Position numbers and translations under genes: made by a program
Assembly (NCBI GenBank): GCA_023396365.1
Contig: JAEWWL010000011.1
Coordinates: 1-46,861 of the forward strand
Source of the DNA: Methanobacteriota archaeon
GTDB taxonomy: Archaea > Halobacteriota > Methanomicrobia > Methanomicrobiales > Methanomicrobiaceae
Direction: 5' to 3'
Length of the DNA: 46,861 nucleotides
Notes under the pieces: model-generated
What the model was told of the DNA's origin: nothing
The model's database searches: none
The model's input: the letters and a program-made list of their open reading frames with translations, nothing else
Part shown: positions 15,744 to 23,712 of the stretch, one piece after another
How positions within the stretch are numbered: the stretch's first letter is position 1
Layout of the letters: every line of letters begins with the position of its first letter

Positions 15744-16321
15744 AGGCAAAAGCAGGAGTTGCATGCGATTGTGAAGGCTTTTTCAACCGCTATATTAATG
15801 ACTGCTCAATATGCAGCGAGCCGGTAACGCCGCATATGCTGGCAGCGCCTTATTTTAAGGGAAATTTTACTGCACTTATTATTCCGACAGGATTTGGAAA
15901 TAAATTATACTCAGGACTTCTTCCGGCACTAAGAGCATCATCTCAAAGAATTGAAAAGTTCGTAAAAAAAGGAGGAAGGGTTCTTTTATTTGGGGCAATG
16001 ACCGCTGATCCGGGCTGTTATGACTGGCTTCCATTCAGTTGTGAATATGTTCATGAATATTTCTCAGCGCCAGTACAGGAGTGTGAGAATAATCCGTTCT
16101 CTGGATTTTTGGATGACTTTGATGCGGAAAAAACAGAATTTGACGGATATTTTATTGATACCGGCGAATCTGAGGTTGTCTGCAAAACCACTGACAATAA
16201 GCCGGTGATGATTGCAAAAAAATATGGAAGCGGATATTATATTATTACCTCAGTTCATGAACTTCCTTCAAAATCATTTATCAAAAATTTCTGCAGCGGG
16301 GATGCAGAAATTTTATTTTAG
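15740..16321 (+). CDS. Unknown protein with amidotransferase-like (ThuA/GATase1-like) fold, coupled to rtcB
   Basis: A 193-residue protein sharing a 4-nt ATGA overlap with rtcB. The core ALIIPTGFGNKLYSGLLPALRA...IEKFVKKGGRVLLFG, and the later KYGSGYYIITSVHELPS, follow the pattern of class I glutamine-amidotransferase-like and ThuA-like folds. There the first strand, the helix-loop, a V-K-x-G-G-R-V-L strand and the G-x-G-x-x-x-x-T-S strand are typical. I see no nucleophile elbow with Cys and no clear catalytic triad, so enzymatic glutaminase activity is doubtful. Four cysteines cluster near the N-terminus (CDC, CSIC). Function is unknown; coupling to archease-rtcB suggests an RNA-repair or splicing context. 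Confidence 0.75.
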   Translation: MKAKAGVACDCEGFFNRYINDCSICSEPVTPHMLAAPYFKGNFTALIIPTGFGNKLYSGLLPALRASSQRIEKFVKKGGRVLLFGAMTADPGCYDWLPFSCEYVHEYFSAPVQECENNPFSGFLDDFDAEKTEFDGYFIDTGESEVVCKTTDNKPVMIAKKYGSGYYIITSVHELPSKSFIKNFCSGDAEILF

Positions 16322-16362
16322 TTTCAGAGCACAAAGAAACTAAATAAGAGGGGTTGAATAAA

Positions 16363-16782
16363 TTGAGTGAGCATAAATTATTGGAAGATTTCGATGCCGA
16401 AGATATTCTTCCTTTTGCAATGGCAGTTCACAGGATTGTAAGGCTTCCTGTTACAGCACGCTCCGGGCAAAAAAACGGAGTCCGTATTGAAGAAGGAAAT
16501 CTAATCAGCGATGACTACACAGGCCCTGTGCTTGAGGAGTCAATTAAGTTAAACAGCCTTTTAAATACCGTTCCGAATACAGGACCTTACAAAGGCGTGC
16601 CTGTTATTGTTGCGCCGATTCAAAACGAAAACAATGAGGCTGTCGGTGCAATAGGCATTGTTGACTTTACAGGCATCTTTGATCTTGCAACATTAATGGA
16701 GCATCAGTCAGGCATTATGAAACAGGTTTGCGGAAAAGATCCATGTCCGCTTCCAAAAGAACTGACATCTTCAAAAAGGTAA
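16363..16782 (+). CDS. DUF2111 family protein
   Basis: A 139-residue protein of the methanogen DUF2111 type (PVTARSGQKNGVRIEEGNLISDDYTGPVLEESI, PVIVAPIQNENNEAVGAIGIVDFTGIFDLATLMEHQ). The middle resembles a small PAS/GAF-like sensory fold, but no function is established. GAGGGG at 16348-16353 is nine nucleotides before TTG 16363, which I choose over the in-frame TTG at 16354 that directly abuts it. It ends with CGKDPCPLPKE, a possible metal or thiol site. Six nucleotides separate its stop from birA, so they are probably cotranscribed, linking it to biotin handling. Confidence 0.83.
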   Translation: MSEHKLLEDFDAEDILPFAMAVHRIVRLPVTARSGQKNGVRIEEGNLISDDYTGPVLEESIKLNSLLNTVPNTGPYKGVPVIVAPIQNENNEAVGAIGIVDFTGIFDLATLMEHQSGIMKQVCGKDPCPLPKELTSSKR

Positions 16783-16787
16783 TTAAA

Positions 16788-17768
16788 ATGAATGAGACTG
16801 CAGAAAAAATTCTTGATATCCTTGAAAAACAAAATAAACCTGTATCAGGTGAAGAAATTAGCAGAGAACTCAATATCACACGATCTGCTGTCTGGAAACA
16901 GATTAATGAACTGAAAAAATCAGGCTATGAGATTAATGCGTCAAGAACGGACGGCTACCATCTGGTTAAAAAAACCGACCTGCTGCTGCCCCGTGAGATT
17001 AAAAAATATCTAAAGACCCATTTCATCGGGCATGACATCCGCCATTTTGAGAATGCTCCATCAACTACATGGGTTGCAAAGGACTTGTGCCAGAAAGAGA
17101 GTCTGGATAAATTAGACGGAACAGTAATCATTGCCGAAGAGCAGACCGGAGGTTTCGGACGTCTTGGAAGAGCATGGTTTTCTCCAAAAGGAGGCATATG
17201 GACCACGCTGATTTTAAGGCCGAAGATTCCGATTGACAGCCTTTTTTTTATAACAATGGCCGGCTCCATTGCTGTTGCACGAACAATAAGGCAGATGTAC
17301 AATATCGGCGCTCTCATCAAATGGCCAAATGACATATACATCGGCGATAAAAAAATATCAGGGCTTCTTCTTGAGCTTTCAGCAGAGGCAGACCAGATCC
17401 ACTACTGCCTGCTTGGAATAGGAATTGATGCAAATTTAAAGCCTGAGGAGTTTCAGGATGGAATTAAAACTCCGGTTACATCATTGAATGCCGAGACAGG
17501 AGAGAACATAAACAGGGCAGAATTCCTGGCAAATGTTCTAAAGGAGTTTGAGCGAAGATACGAGCTGATTGAAAACAATGAATTTGAATCAATTATTCGT
17601 GAATGGAGAAGTTTGTCCCTTACGCTTGGAAAGAGGGTTAAAATTACAACACCGAGAAAAACCTGCGAAGGTGTTGCAATGGATATAGACAGCCACGGTG
17701 CACTGATTATTAAAAAAGACAACGGCATGGTTGAAAAAATCCTTTCCGGCGACTGCACAATGGTTTAA
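16788..17768 (+). CDS. birA: Bifunctional biotin protein ligase / biotin operon repressor BirA
   Basis: A 326-residue two-function BirA. Residues 3-60 form a winged helix (KILDILEKQNKPVSGEEISRELNITRSAVWKQINELKKSGYEI), the DNA-binding half. The catalytic domain follows with TWVAKDL, EEQTGGFGRLGRAWFSPKGGIW (the biotinyl-AMP loop, G-x-G-R-x-G-R variant), KWPNDIYIGDKKISGLLLEL (active lysine region) and the C-terminal SH3-like domain. The start at MNETAEK is set by AAGGTAATTAAAATG; the longer frame overlaps DUF2111. It is expected to charge PycB with biotin and, as biotinyl-AMP complex, bind the inverted repeat at 17841-17870 in front of bioY. Confidence 0.95.
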   Translation: MNETAEKILDILEKQNKPVSGEEISRELNITRSAVWKQINELKKSGYEINASRTDGYHLVKKTDLLLPREIKKYLKTHFIGHDIRHFENAPSTTWVAKDLCQKESLDKLDGTVIIAEEQTGGFGRLGRAWFSPKGGIWTTLILRPKIPIDSLFFITMAGSIAVARTIRQMYNIGALIKWPNDIYIGDKKISGLLLELSAEADQIHYCLLGIGIDANLKPEEFQDGIKTPVTSLNAETGENINRAEFLANVLKEFERRYELIENNEFESIIREWRSLSLTLGKRVKITTPRKTCEGVAMDIDSHGALIIKKDNGMVEKILSGDCTMV

Positions 17769-17800
17769 TTTTTTTTTTAATTTTTTAATTACCGTTTAAT
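17768..17800 (+). terminator. T-tracts after birA
   Basis: Runs of 7-10 T residues separated by AA begin at the birA stop codon and repeat to about 17815. This suits archaeal oligo-T termination and separates birA from the regulated bioY operon. Confidence 0.5.
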
Positions 17801-17840
17801 TTTTTCCCGCCTTTGTTATTTTTTTTCAGAATATTTATTT

Positions 17841-17870
17841 TGTCAACCAGCAAAAATATTTAGGTTGACA
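17841..17870. promoter_or_regulatory. BirA operator upstream of bioY
   Basis: A perfect inverted repeat: TGTCAACC at 17841-17848 and GGTTGACA at 17863-17870, separated by 14 bp, ending three bases before the bioY ATG. Known BirA sites have the form TTGTAAACC-N14/15-GGTTTACAA, and this matches in half-site length, sequence and spacer. A TATA-like ATATTTAT (17831-17838) lies just left of it, so a bound repressor would cover the transcription start. Confidence 0.85.
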
Positions 17871-17873
17871 TAA

Positions 17874-18395
17874 ATGTATGGTGATGAAAAAAGAGCACAG
17901 ATAATTGCACTTACAGGACTTTTTATTGCACTCACCGCTGCCGGAAGCTTAATTGTAATTCCAATGGTTCCTGTTCCGTTTACACTTCAGACCCTTTTTG
18001 TTCTTCTGTGCGGATGCGTGATGAAAAGGTATGCAGCAGCAGCCATATCACTTTATGTTTTTTTAGGCCTTTTGGGCCTTCCTGTATTTCACCAGTTTAC
18101 ATCAGGGCCGGGCGTTCTTTTAGGTCCGACAGGAGGTTATCTCGCAGGATTTATTATAGCTGCACTTATTGTCGGCTTATGCTATGAGACAGAGAATAAA
18201 ATAATAAGAATTTCAGGTCTTGTTCTCGGTGATTTTGCAATTCTTGCATGCGGGGTTATGTGGCTTTCTTTTTCAACAGGAATTTTTATCTTCGATGCAG
18301 TACTGGCAGGTGCACTTCCTTTTCTTACAGGGGATCTGATAAAAATAATTCTTGCATACATCATTTATTCAAGAACCGGGGATGTCTATGATTGA
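17874..18395 (+). CDS. bioY: Biotin transporter substrate-binding component BioY
   Basis: A 173-residue S component of an ECF transporter. Six hydrophobic helices are seen, with the BioY signatures VPFTLQTLFVLLCG, LYVFLGLLGLPVF, GPTGGYLAGFIIAA and the end GDLIKIILAYII. It binds biotin in the membrane and hands it over via the T component and two ATPases encoded immediately downstream. The start ATG is three bases after the BirA-type operator, so expression should fall when biotin is plentiful. It overlaps the next gene by a few nucleotides. Confidence 0.95.
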   Translation: MYGDEKRAQIIALTGLFIALTAAGSLIVIPMVPVPFTLQTLFVLLCGCVMKRYAAAAISLYVFLGLLGLPVFHQFTSGPGVLLGPTGGYLAGFIIAALIVGLCYETENKIIRISGLVLGDFAILACGVMWLSFSTGIFIFDAVLAGALPFLTGDLIKIILAYIIYSRTGDVYD

Positions 18396-19056
18396 ATTAT
18401 CAGGCATCATCCACAATATTCTGGATATTGCGTCATTTGAAATACCCAAAGGATATACGTGCATTGCAGGAGAAAACGGGAGCGGGAAGAGCACTTTATT
18501 AAAACTTATTTCAGGAATGGAGATTGCAAAAAAAGGCAGTGTTTTATGCTGCGGTGAAAATATCAGGAATTTAAACTCAGGGTATGTTCCGGAGTATCCT
18601 GACAGGCAGATTATATTTGACACATGCTTTGATGAGATTATATCACCCCTTCGTTTTTCTTTTGCAGATCCTAAAGAAGCTGAAGAAAAGACAAAAAAAA
18701 CAGCAGATGAACTTGGAATTTATGATATATTATATAAAAGCTGCAAAAAAATTTCAGGCGGAGAAAAGGCTTTTTTATCACTTGCAACAGCACTTGTAAC
18801 CAGCCCGCGGATACTTGTTCTGGATGAGCCGGATTCACATATGGATTTTTTGAGCGCTGAGAAATTGTTTTGTGCTTTGAAAAAATTAAAGCCTGAATAC
18901 ACAGTCCACTGCACACAGGATATGAATATTGCAGAAAAAGCTGATTTTTTGATTTTTCTGGAGAAAGGAAGAGTGAAATATTCAGGTTCTCCTGATGATG
19001 TCTTTGAAAAATTAAAGGGCACGCCTTTTTTGCCCTTATCCCGGAGGCTTTTTTAA
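18382..19056 (+). CDS. ECF biotin transporter ATPase, first subunit
   Basis: A 224-residue ABC ATPase. Walker A is GENGSGKST (about 31-39), the signature is ISGGEKAFLSLA, and Walker B is ILVLDEPDSHMD. The switch-histidine region is unusual: VHCTQDMN replaces the common T-H-D pattern. Start candidates are ATG 18382 and ATG 18388; both overlap the bioY end, and GGGGATG precedes the second. It forms the energy-coupling pair with the following ATPase for BioY. The paired, non-identical ATPases resemble EcfA/EcfA', but their sole neighbour is BioY, suggesting a dedicated system. Confidence 0.9.
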   Translation: MSMIELSGIIHNILDIASFEIPKGYTCIAGENGSGKSTLLKLISGMEIAKKGSVLCCGENIRNLNSGYVPEYPDRQIIFDTCFDEIISPLRFSFADPKEAEEKTKKTADELGIYDILYKSCKKISGGEKAFLSLATALVTSPRILVLDEPDSHMDFLSAEKLFCALKKLKPEYTVHCTQDMNIAEKADFLIFLEKGRVKYSGSPDDVFEKLKGTPFLPLSRRLF

Positions 19057-19755
19057 TTGTCCGAAGTCTGCCTTAAAAATCTGATTATAAAAAGAGATGA
19101 CTTTTCTATTTGCTCAGATGGTGTATTCAAAGAAGGAGTCCACATTGTTACAGGAAGAGTCGGATGCGGCAAAACCACTCTTTCAATGGCGCTTGCAGGA
19201 CTGATAAAGCCCGACTCAGGCGAAATTTATTGCAGCGGAGTTGAAAAAATCCTTCTTCTGATGCAGTTTCCAGAGCATCACTTAACAAAGCTGAAGGTGG
19301 ATGATGAAATAAGGTCATGGGGGCTTGAGCCGGATGTGGTTCTTGAAGTTTCAGGACTTTTTGGGATGGGAAGAAAAGATCCCATGAAGCTTTCCCGCGG
19401 GGAATTAAAGAGGCTGCTGCTTTCATGCATTTTTTTAAAGGACTCTGATCTATTAATTCTTGATGAGCCTTTCAGCACCCTTGATCCGGTCTGGAAGGAG
19501 AAATTCTGCCGTGATGAATTTTTCAAAAAGAAGATAACGATAATCTTTACACACGAGCAGTCATTTCTTCCAAAGGCAGACTTCATCTGGGAGATTGAAG
19601 ATGGCAGGCTTTTATTTCGCGGAGAAGTGCCAAAGTGCCTGCCTTTATGGAAAGGAGCGCCTGATTACATAAAAAAAACTCTGCAAATCGGACTGCTTCC
19701 AAAAAACATACGCTTTGAAGATGTAAGGGAGGCTTTATGCAGGATGCACGACTGA
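19057..19755 (+). CDS. ECF biotin transporter ATPase, second subunit
   Basis: A 232-residue ABC ATPase starting at a TTG directly after the previous stop. Walker A is GRVGCGKTT, Walker B LLILDEPFSTLD, and the switch region FTHEQ. The signature reads LSRGELKRL, with Arg where Gly usually stands (LSGGQ/E), so its ATP site may be asymmetric with that of its partner. Q-loop MQFPEHHLTK is present, typical of ECF ATPases (QFPE). The C-terminal extension of about 50 residues (LPLWKGAPDYIKKTL...) is ECF-like. It overlaps the T-component gene by 19 nt. Confidence 0.9.
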   Translation: MSEVCLKNLIIKRDDFSICSDGVFKEGVHIVTGRVGCGKTTLSMALAGLIKPDSGEIYCSGVEKILLLMQFPEHHLTKLKVDDEIRSWGLEPDVVLEVSGLFGMGRKDPMKLSRGELKRLLLSCIFLKDSDLLILDEPFSTLDPVWKEKFCRDEFFKKKITIIFTHEQSFLPKADFIWEIEDGRLLFRGEVPKCLPLWKGAPDYIKKTLQIGLLPKNIRFEDVREALCRMHD

Positions 19756-20378
19756 GGCTTTTATCAGTCTTTTTATTATCTGCAGCGGCTTTTTTGAATG
19801 TCATTGCAGCGTTATTTGTAATTTTATGGTGGACATTATTTACAAAAAGAAAAAATTCTATACCATCACGAAAAGCTTTTTGTGTTTTTTTGCTGCTGAT
19901 TGCATTAGTCTCAGTCTTAATGGAGCTAAGAGGCCTTTTGGGAGTTTCATATTTTACCAGGATGACTGCGGTTTTGCTCATTGCAAACTGGGCATACACA
20001 GAGATTAAACCATCAGACATGCTCAATACAATGACCTGGCTTATCGGTCAGAAATTCGGATTTGAACTGGGCCTTATATCTGCAGTCGCGCTTTTTAAAA
20101 TCACAGTAATCTCAGAGGATTTTGCAAATATTAAGGCTGCATACATCATTAAAGGATCAAAATTAAAAATTTCTGATTACATATCAGCTGCCGGAAATAT
20201 CCTCATTATGTCTCTTCGTGATGCATCAAAACAGGGCAGAATTTTAGCTCTGAGAGGATATAAAAACGGAGGCAGTCTGTCACCGTCATTTAAAAGATCA
20301 AAAACGGATTTAATACCGGTATTTTTTTCAACCGGCATTTTTTCATACTCCTTTTTGAGCTTAGTGACATATTTATAG
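19737..20378 (+). CDS. bioN: ECF transporter transmembrane (T) component for biotin
   Basis: A 213-residue membrane protein with about four to five hydrophobic helices and the coupling motif ALRGYKNGG near residues 171-179 (the A-R-G signature of EcfT/BioN). This motif contacts the ATPase grooves. It is the last gene of bioY-ATPase-ATPase-T, and its start overlaps the second ATPase by 19 nt. It is shorter than housekeeping EcfT (about 265), as in dedicated BioN proteins. A spacer of 74 bp with its own promoter-like AATTTAATTATAC and Shine-Dalgarno site follows before pycB. Confidence 0.88.
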   Translation: MQDARLRLLSVFLLSAAAFLNVIAALFVILWWTLFTKRKNSIPSRKAFCVFLLLIALVSVLMELRGLLGVSYFTRMTAVLLIANWAYTEIKPSDMLNTMTWLIGQKFGFELGLISAVALFKITVISEDFANIKAAYIIKGSKLKISDYISAAGNILIMSLRDASKQGRILALRGYKNGGSLSPSFKRSKTDLIPVFFSTGIFSYSFLSLVTYL

Positions 20379-20452
20379 TTCGGATGAGAAAGTTATTAGA
20401 GACTGAATAATTTAATTATACAATATTTAAGCCGCCCTTTCGGAGGTAATTT

Positions 20453-22189
20453 ATGAGTGTGACCAATCCTGTGAAAATTACAGATACTACCCTAAGGGAT
20501 GCACACCAGTCTTTAATCGCGACCCGTTTAAAGACTGAAGATATGATCCCTGTTGCCCGTGAAATCGATAAAGTCGGTTTTTTCTCAGTTGAAGCCTGGG
20601 GCGGTGCAACTTTTGACAGCAGTATTCGATACCTAAATGATGATCCCTGGCAAAGGCTTAGAGATCTTAAATCTGTTTTGAAAAATACTCCTATACAGAT
20701 GCTTTTGCGCGGACAGAATCTTGTCGGATACAAGCATTATCCTGATGATGTCGTTGTAAAATTTGTTGAAGCCGCAGGCAGAAACGGAATTGATATCTTC
20801 CGCATTTTTGATGCATTAAATGATATAAGAAACATGCAGAAATCAATGGAGGCGGTAAAGGATATCGGTGCACATCTTCAGGGAACAATAAGCTATACGA
20901 CAAGTCCGGTCCACTCCACAAAAAAATTCATAGAATTAGCAGAAGATCTATATTCAAAAGGCAGTGATTCAATCTGCATCAAGGATATGGCAGGATTAAT
21001 CATGCCAAAAGAAGCCGCAGAACTTATCCTTGGAATAAAAGAAAAAATAGACATTCCAATAAACCTTCATTCACACTCAACAAGCGGCATTTCCCCGATG
21101 AGCTACCAGGCAGCAATTGATGCCGGTGTTGATATTCTTGACACAGCAATGTCGCCTTTTGCACTTGGCACCTCACAGCCGCCGACTGAAAGCGTTGTTG
21201 CAAGTTTAAAAGATACCAAAAGAGACACCGGAATTGATTTAATGAAACTTCGTGAAGTCAAAAACCAGTGTGTTCTGATAAGAGAGAAGTATGCAGGCCT
21301 TATTGATCCAATCTCTGAGAGAATCGACAGCGACGTTTTAATCTACCAGCTTCCCGGAGGAATGATCTCAAACCTTGTCTCACAGCTAAAAGAGCAAAAC
21401 GCACTTGACAAACTTGAGCTTGTTCACAGGGAAATCCCTCATGTAAGAGAAGACCTCGGCTATCCGCCGCTTGTTACGCCGACAAGCCAGATTGTCGGGA
21501 CACAGGCTGTTTTGAATGTTCTGATGGGTGGAGAGAGATACTCAAATGTGACACAGGAAGTAAAGGACTACGTAAGAGGACTTTACGGAAAACCGCCCGG
21601 AACAATTCCGCCTGGGATTATCAAAAAAATCATCGGTGATCAGATACCCTACGAAGGCCGTCCCGGAGATCTCTTAGAGCCGCTCTATGAAAAGATGGCG
21701 CAGGAGGCAAAGGAGAAGGGAATTGTTAAAAAAGAGGAGGATATCCTTACATACATTCTCTATCCTGCAATTGCGCCTTCGTTTTTGAAAGGCGAGAGAT
21801 GCTGCGAGCCCCTGCCTAAACAATTATCCAGATATGCATCTTCATCAAAAGAGATTCCAAGCTGCATGGAGGTTGAGGTTGACGGTGAGGTATTTGCAGT
21901 AAGGATTCTCTCTGTTGAGGGAAGTGCTGTTGAATCTGCAAATATGACCGGAGCAAAAAGAATTCCGCGTGATATCAAAGGCGGAGTCATGAGCAATATG
22001 CAGGGCATGGTTTTAAAAGTAGAGACCAATATCGGTGCACATGTAAAACCCGGAGATACTCTTGTTGTCCTTGAGGCAATGAAGATGGAAAACCCGATAA
22101 AGTCTGCAAAAGAGGGGAAGGTCACCCAGATTTTTGTGGATGCCGGTGATACTGTGCAAAACGGCGACGTTTTGCTGGTGATTGAATGA
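20453..22189 (+). CDS. pycB: Pyruvate carboxylase subunit B (carboxyltransferase plus biotin carrier)
   Basis: A 578-residue biotin-carrying subunit. Residues about 6-270 form the carboxyltransferase barrel (ITDTTLRDAHQSLIATRL, FRIFDALND, GSDSICIKDMAGL, NLHSHSTSG). A PYC/OADA linker domain follows, then the biotinyl domain ending with VVLEAMKMENP, where Lys544 takes biotin. With PycA it makes oxaloacetate from pyruvate and bicarbonate, feeding the incomplete reductive TCA path and amino acids in methanogens. A strong GGAGGT precedes the ATG by six nucleotides. The stop overlaps pycA by 4 nt. Oxaloacetate decarboxylase alpha is the sequence-level alternative; the pycA neighbour argues for carboxylase. 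Confidence 0.95.
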   Translation: MSVTNPVKITDTTLRDAHQSLIATRLKTEDMIPVAREIDKVGFFSVEAWGGATFDSSIRYLNDDPWQRLRDLKSVLKNTPIQMLLRGQNLVGYKHYPDDVVVKFVEAAGRNGIDIFRIFDALNDIRNMQKSMEAVKDIGAHLQGTISYTTSPVHSTKKFIELAEDLYSKGSDSICIKDMAGLIMPKEAAELILGIKEKIDIPINLHSHSTSGISPMSYQAAIDAGVDILDTAMSPFALGTSQPPTESVVASLKDTKRDTGIDLMKLREVKNQCVLIREKYAGLIDPISERIDSDVLIYQLPGGMISNLVSQLKEQNALDKLELVHREIPHVREDLGYPPLVTPTSQIVGTQAVLNVLMGGERYSNVTQEVKDYVRGLYGKPPGTIPPGIIKKIIGDQIPYEGRPGDLLEPLYEKMAQEAKEKGIVKKEEDILTYILYPAIAPSFLKGERCCEPLPKQLSRYASSSKEIPSCMEVEVDGEVFAVRILSVEGSAVESANMTGAKRIPRDIKGGVMSNMQGMVLKVETNIGAHVKPGDTLVVLEAMKMENPIKSAKEGKVTQIFVDAGDTVQNGDVLLVIE

Positions 22190-23667
22190 AGTATTTTGAT
22201 AAGATACTCATAGCAAACCGCGGCGAGATTGCAATCAGGATTATGCGTGCATGCAGAGAGCTTGACATAGAAACCGTTGCAGTCTATTCGGACTCTGACA
22301 AAAACTCCCTTCATGTAAAATATGCTGATGAGGCATATCCGGTGGGCGAGGCTCACCCGCAAAAAAGCTATCTCAACAAGGAAAAGATTGTAAAAACAGC
22401 ACTTTCAGCAGGCGCTGATGCAATTCATCCCGGATACGGATTTTTAGCCGAGAACGCAGACTTTGCAAAGCTTGTTGAAGAGGAGGGTATTACCTTCATC
22501 GGCCCTTCATGGAAGTCAATTGCAGCCATGGGTTCAAAGCTTGGCTCAAAGCATATGATGGAAAAAGCCGGCGTTCCTGTTCTGCCTTATACTCCCAACG
22601 GAGTTTCATCGATTGATGAGGCAAAAAAAATCGCCGCAAATATTGGATACCCTGTTATTGTCAAAGCAAGTGCAGGCGGCGGCGGCATAGGGATGCAGAT
22701 TGTCGAGGATGAGGCATCACTTGAAGAGGCCATTGATAAGGGAATGAGGATTGCCAAATCAGCCTTTGGGGACTCAACCGTTTTCATCGAAAAATATCTG
22801 GTAAAGCCAAGGCACATTGAGTTTCAGATTTTATGCGATAAATACAAAAACGGCATTCACTTATATGACAGGGAATGCTCAATTCAGAGAAGGCACCAGA
22901 AGCTTGTTGAAGAAGCCCCCTGCCCGATAATGACTGAAGAGTTAAGGGAGAAGATGGCAGAGTCTGCTCTTAAGGTTGCAGAGGTTTCAGGATACTACAA
23001 TGCCGGCACTGTTGAATTTCTCTACTCTGAAGGGAATTATTACTTCATGGAGATGAACACCCGTCTTCAGGTTGAGCATACTGTAACCGAGATGATTACA
23101 GGTGTCGACCTTGTCCGCCAGCAGATAAAAATTGCTGCCGGAGAAGAGCTCTCACTCTCACAGGACGATATTTCAATTCACGGCCACGCAATCGAATGCA
23201 GGATTAATGCCGAAGATCCGCTGAACAATTTCACGGCAGATCCGGGAAAAATTGTAAGATACAGATCCCCCGGCGGCCCGGGCATTCGTGTTGACTCGGG
23301 AATCCATGTAGGATATGCGATTCCGCCTGCATATGATTCTATGATCTCAAAGCTGTGCTCATGGGGTGTAAACAGGCAGGAGTGCATTGAGAGAATGCGG
23401 CGTGCCATCTATGAGTACGTGATTATAGGTGTTCATACAACCCTTCCGCTTCACCACGCAATCATGAGCAACAAAGAGTTCATTGCAGGAAACACTCACA
23501 CACACTTCCTTACAGAAGAGCATATAAAAAAGAATCTTGCAAGATTCCTGCGTGATGACGAGGCAAGGATGCAGACGCTTGCGGCATCACTAAGGCATGG
23601 AAAAGAGGCAGCGGCAATAACCGCTGCTGTAAACGTCTTTATAAGAACACAAAATCCCGAGTCTTAA
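22186..23667 (+). CDS. pycA: Pyruvate carboxylase subunit A (biotin carboxylase)
   Basis: A 493-residue biotin carboxylase. N-terminal ILIANRGEIAIRIMRACRELDIETVAVYSD, HPGYGFLAENADFA, the ATP-grasp glycine loop KASAGGGGIGM, the ERRHQK-like ECSIQRRHQKLVEEAP, and the catalytic EMNTRLQVEHTVTE are all present. It uses ATP and bicarbonate to carboxylate the biotin on PycB. Its start is translationally coupled to pycB (ATGA). Gene order B-A follows birA and the biotin importer, so supply, attachment and use of biotin are contiguous. No Shine-Dalgarno site is independent of the pycB end. Confidence 0.95.
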   Translation: MKYFDKILIANRGEIAIRIMRACRELDIETVAVYSDSDKNSLHVKYADEAYPVGEAHPQKSYLNKEKIVKTALSAGADAIHPGYGFLAENADFAKLVEEEGITFIGPSWKSIAAMGSKLGSKHMMEKAGVPVLPYTPNGVSSIDEAKKIAANIGYPVIVKASAGGGGIGMQIVEDEASLEEAIDKGMRIAKSAFGDSTVFIEKYLVKPRHIEFQILCDKYKNGIHLYDRECSIQRRHQKLVEEAPCPIMTEELREKMAESALKVAEVSGYYNAGTVEFLYSEGNYYFMEMNTRLQVEHTVTEMITGVDLVRQQIKIAAGEELSLSQDDISIHGHAIECRINAEDPLNNFTADPGKIVRYRSPGGPGIRVDSGIHVGYAIPPAYDSMISKLCSWGVNRQECIERMRRAIYEYVIIGVHTTLPLHHAIMSNKEFIAGNTHTHFLTEEHIKKNLARFLRDDEARMQTLAASLRHGKEAAAITAAVNVFIRTQNPES

Positions 23668-23712
23668 GTAAATTTAAAAAAAATCAGGTTAAATTTTTTT
23701 TTGTTTTTTTCT

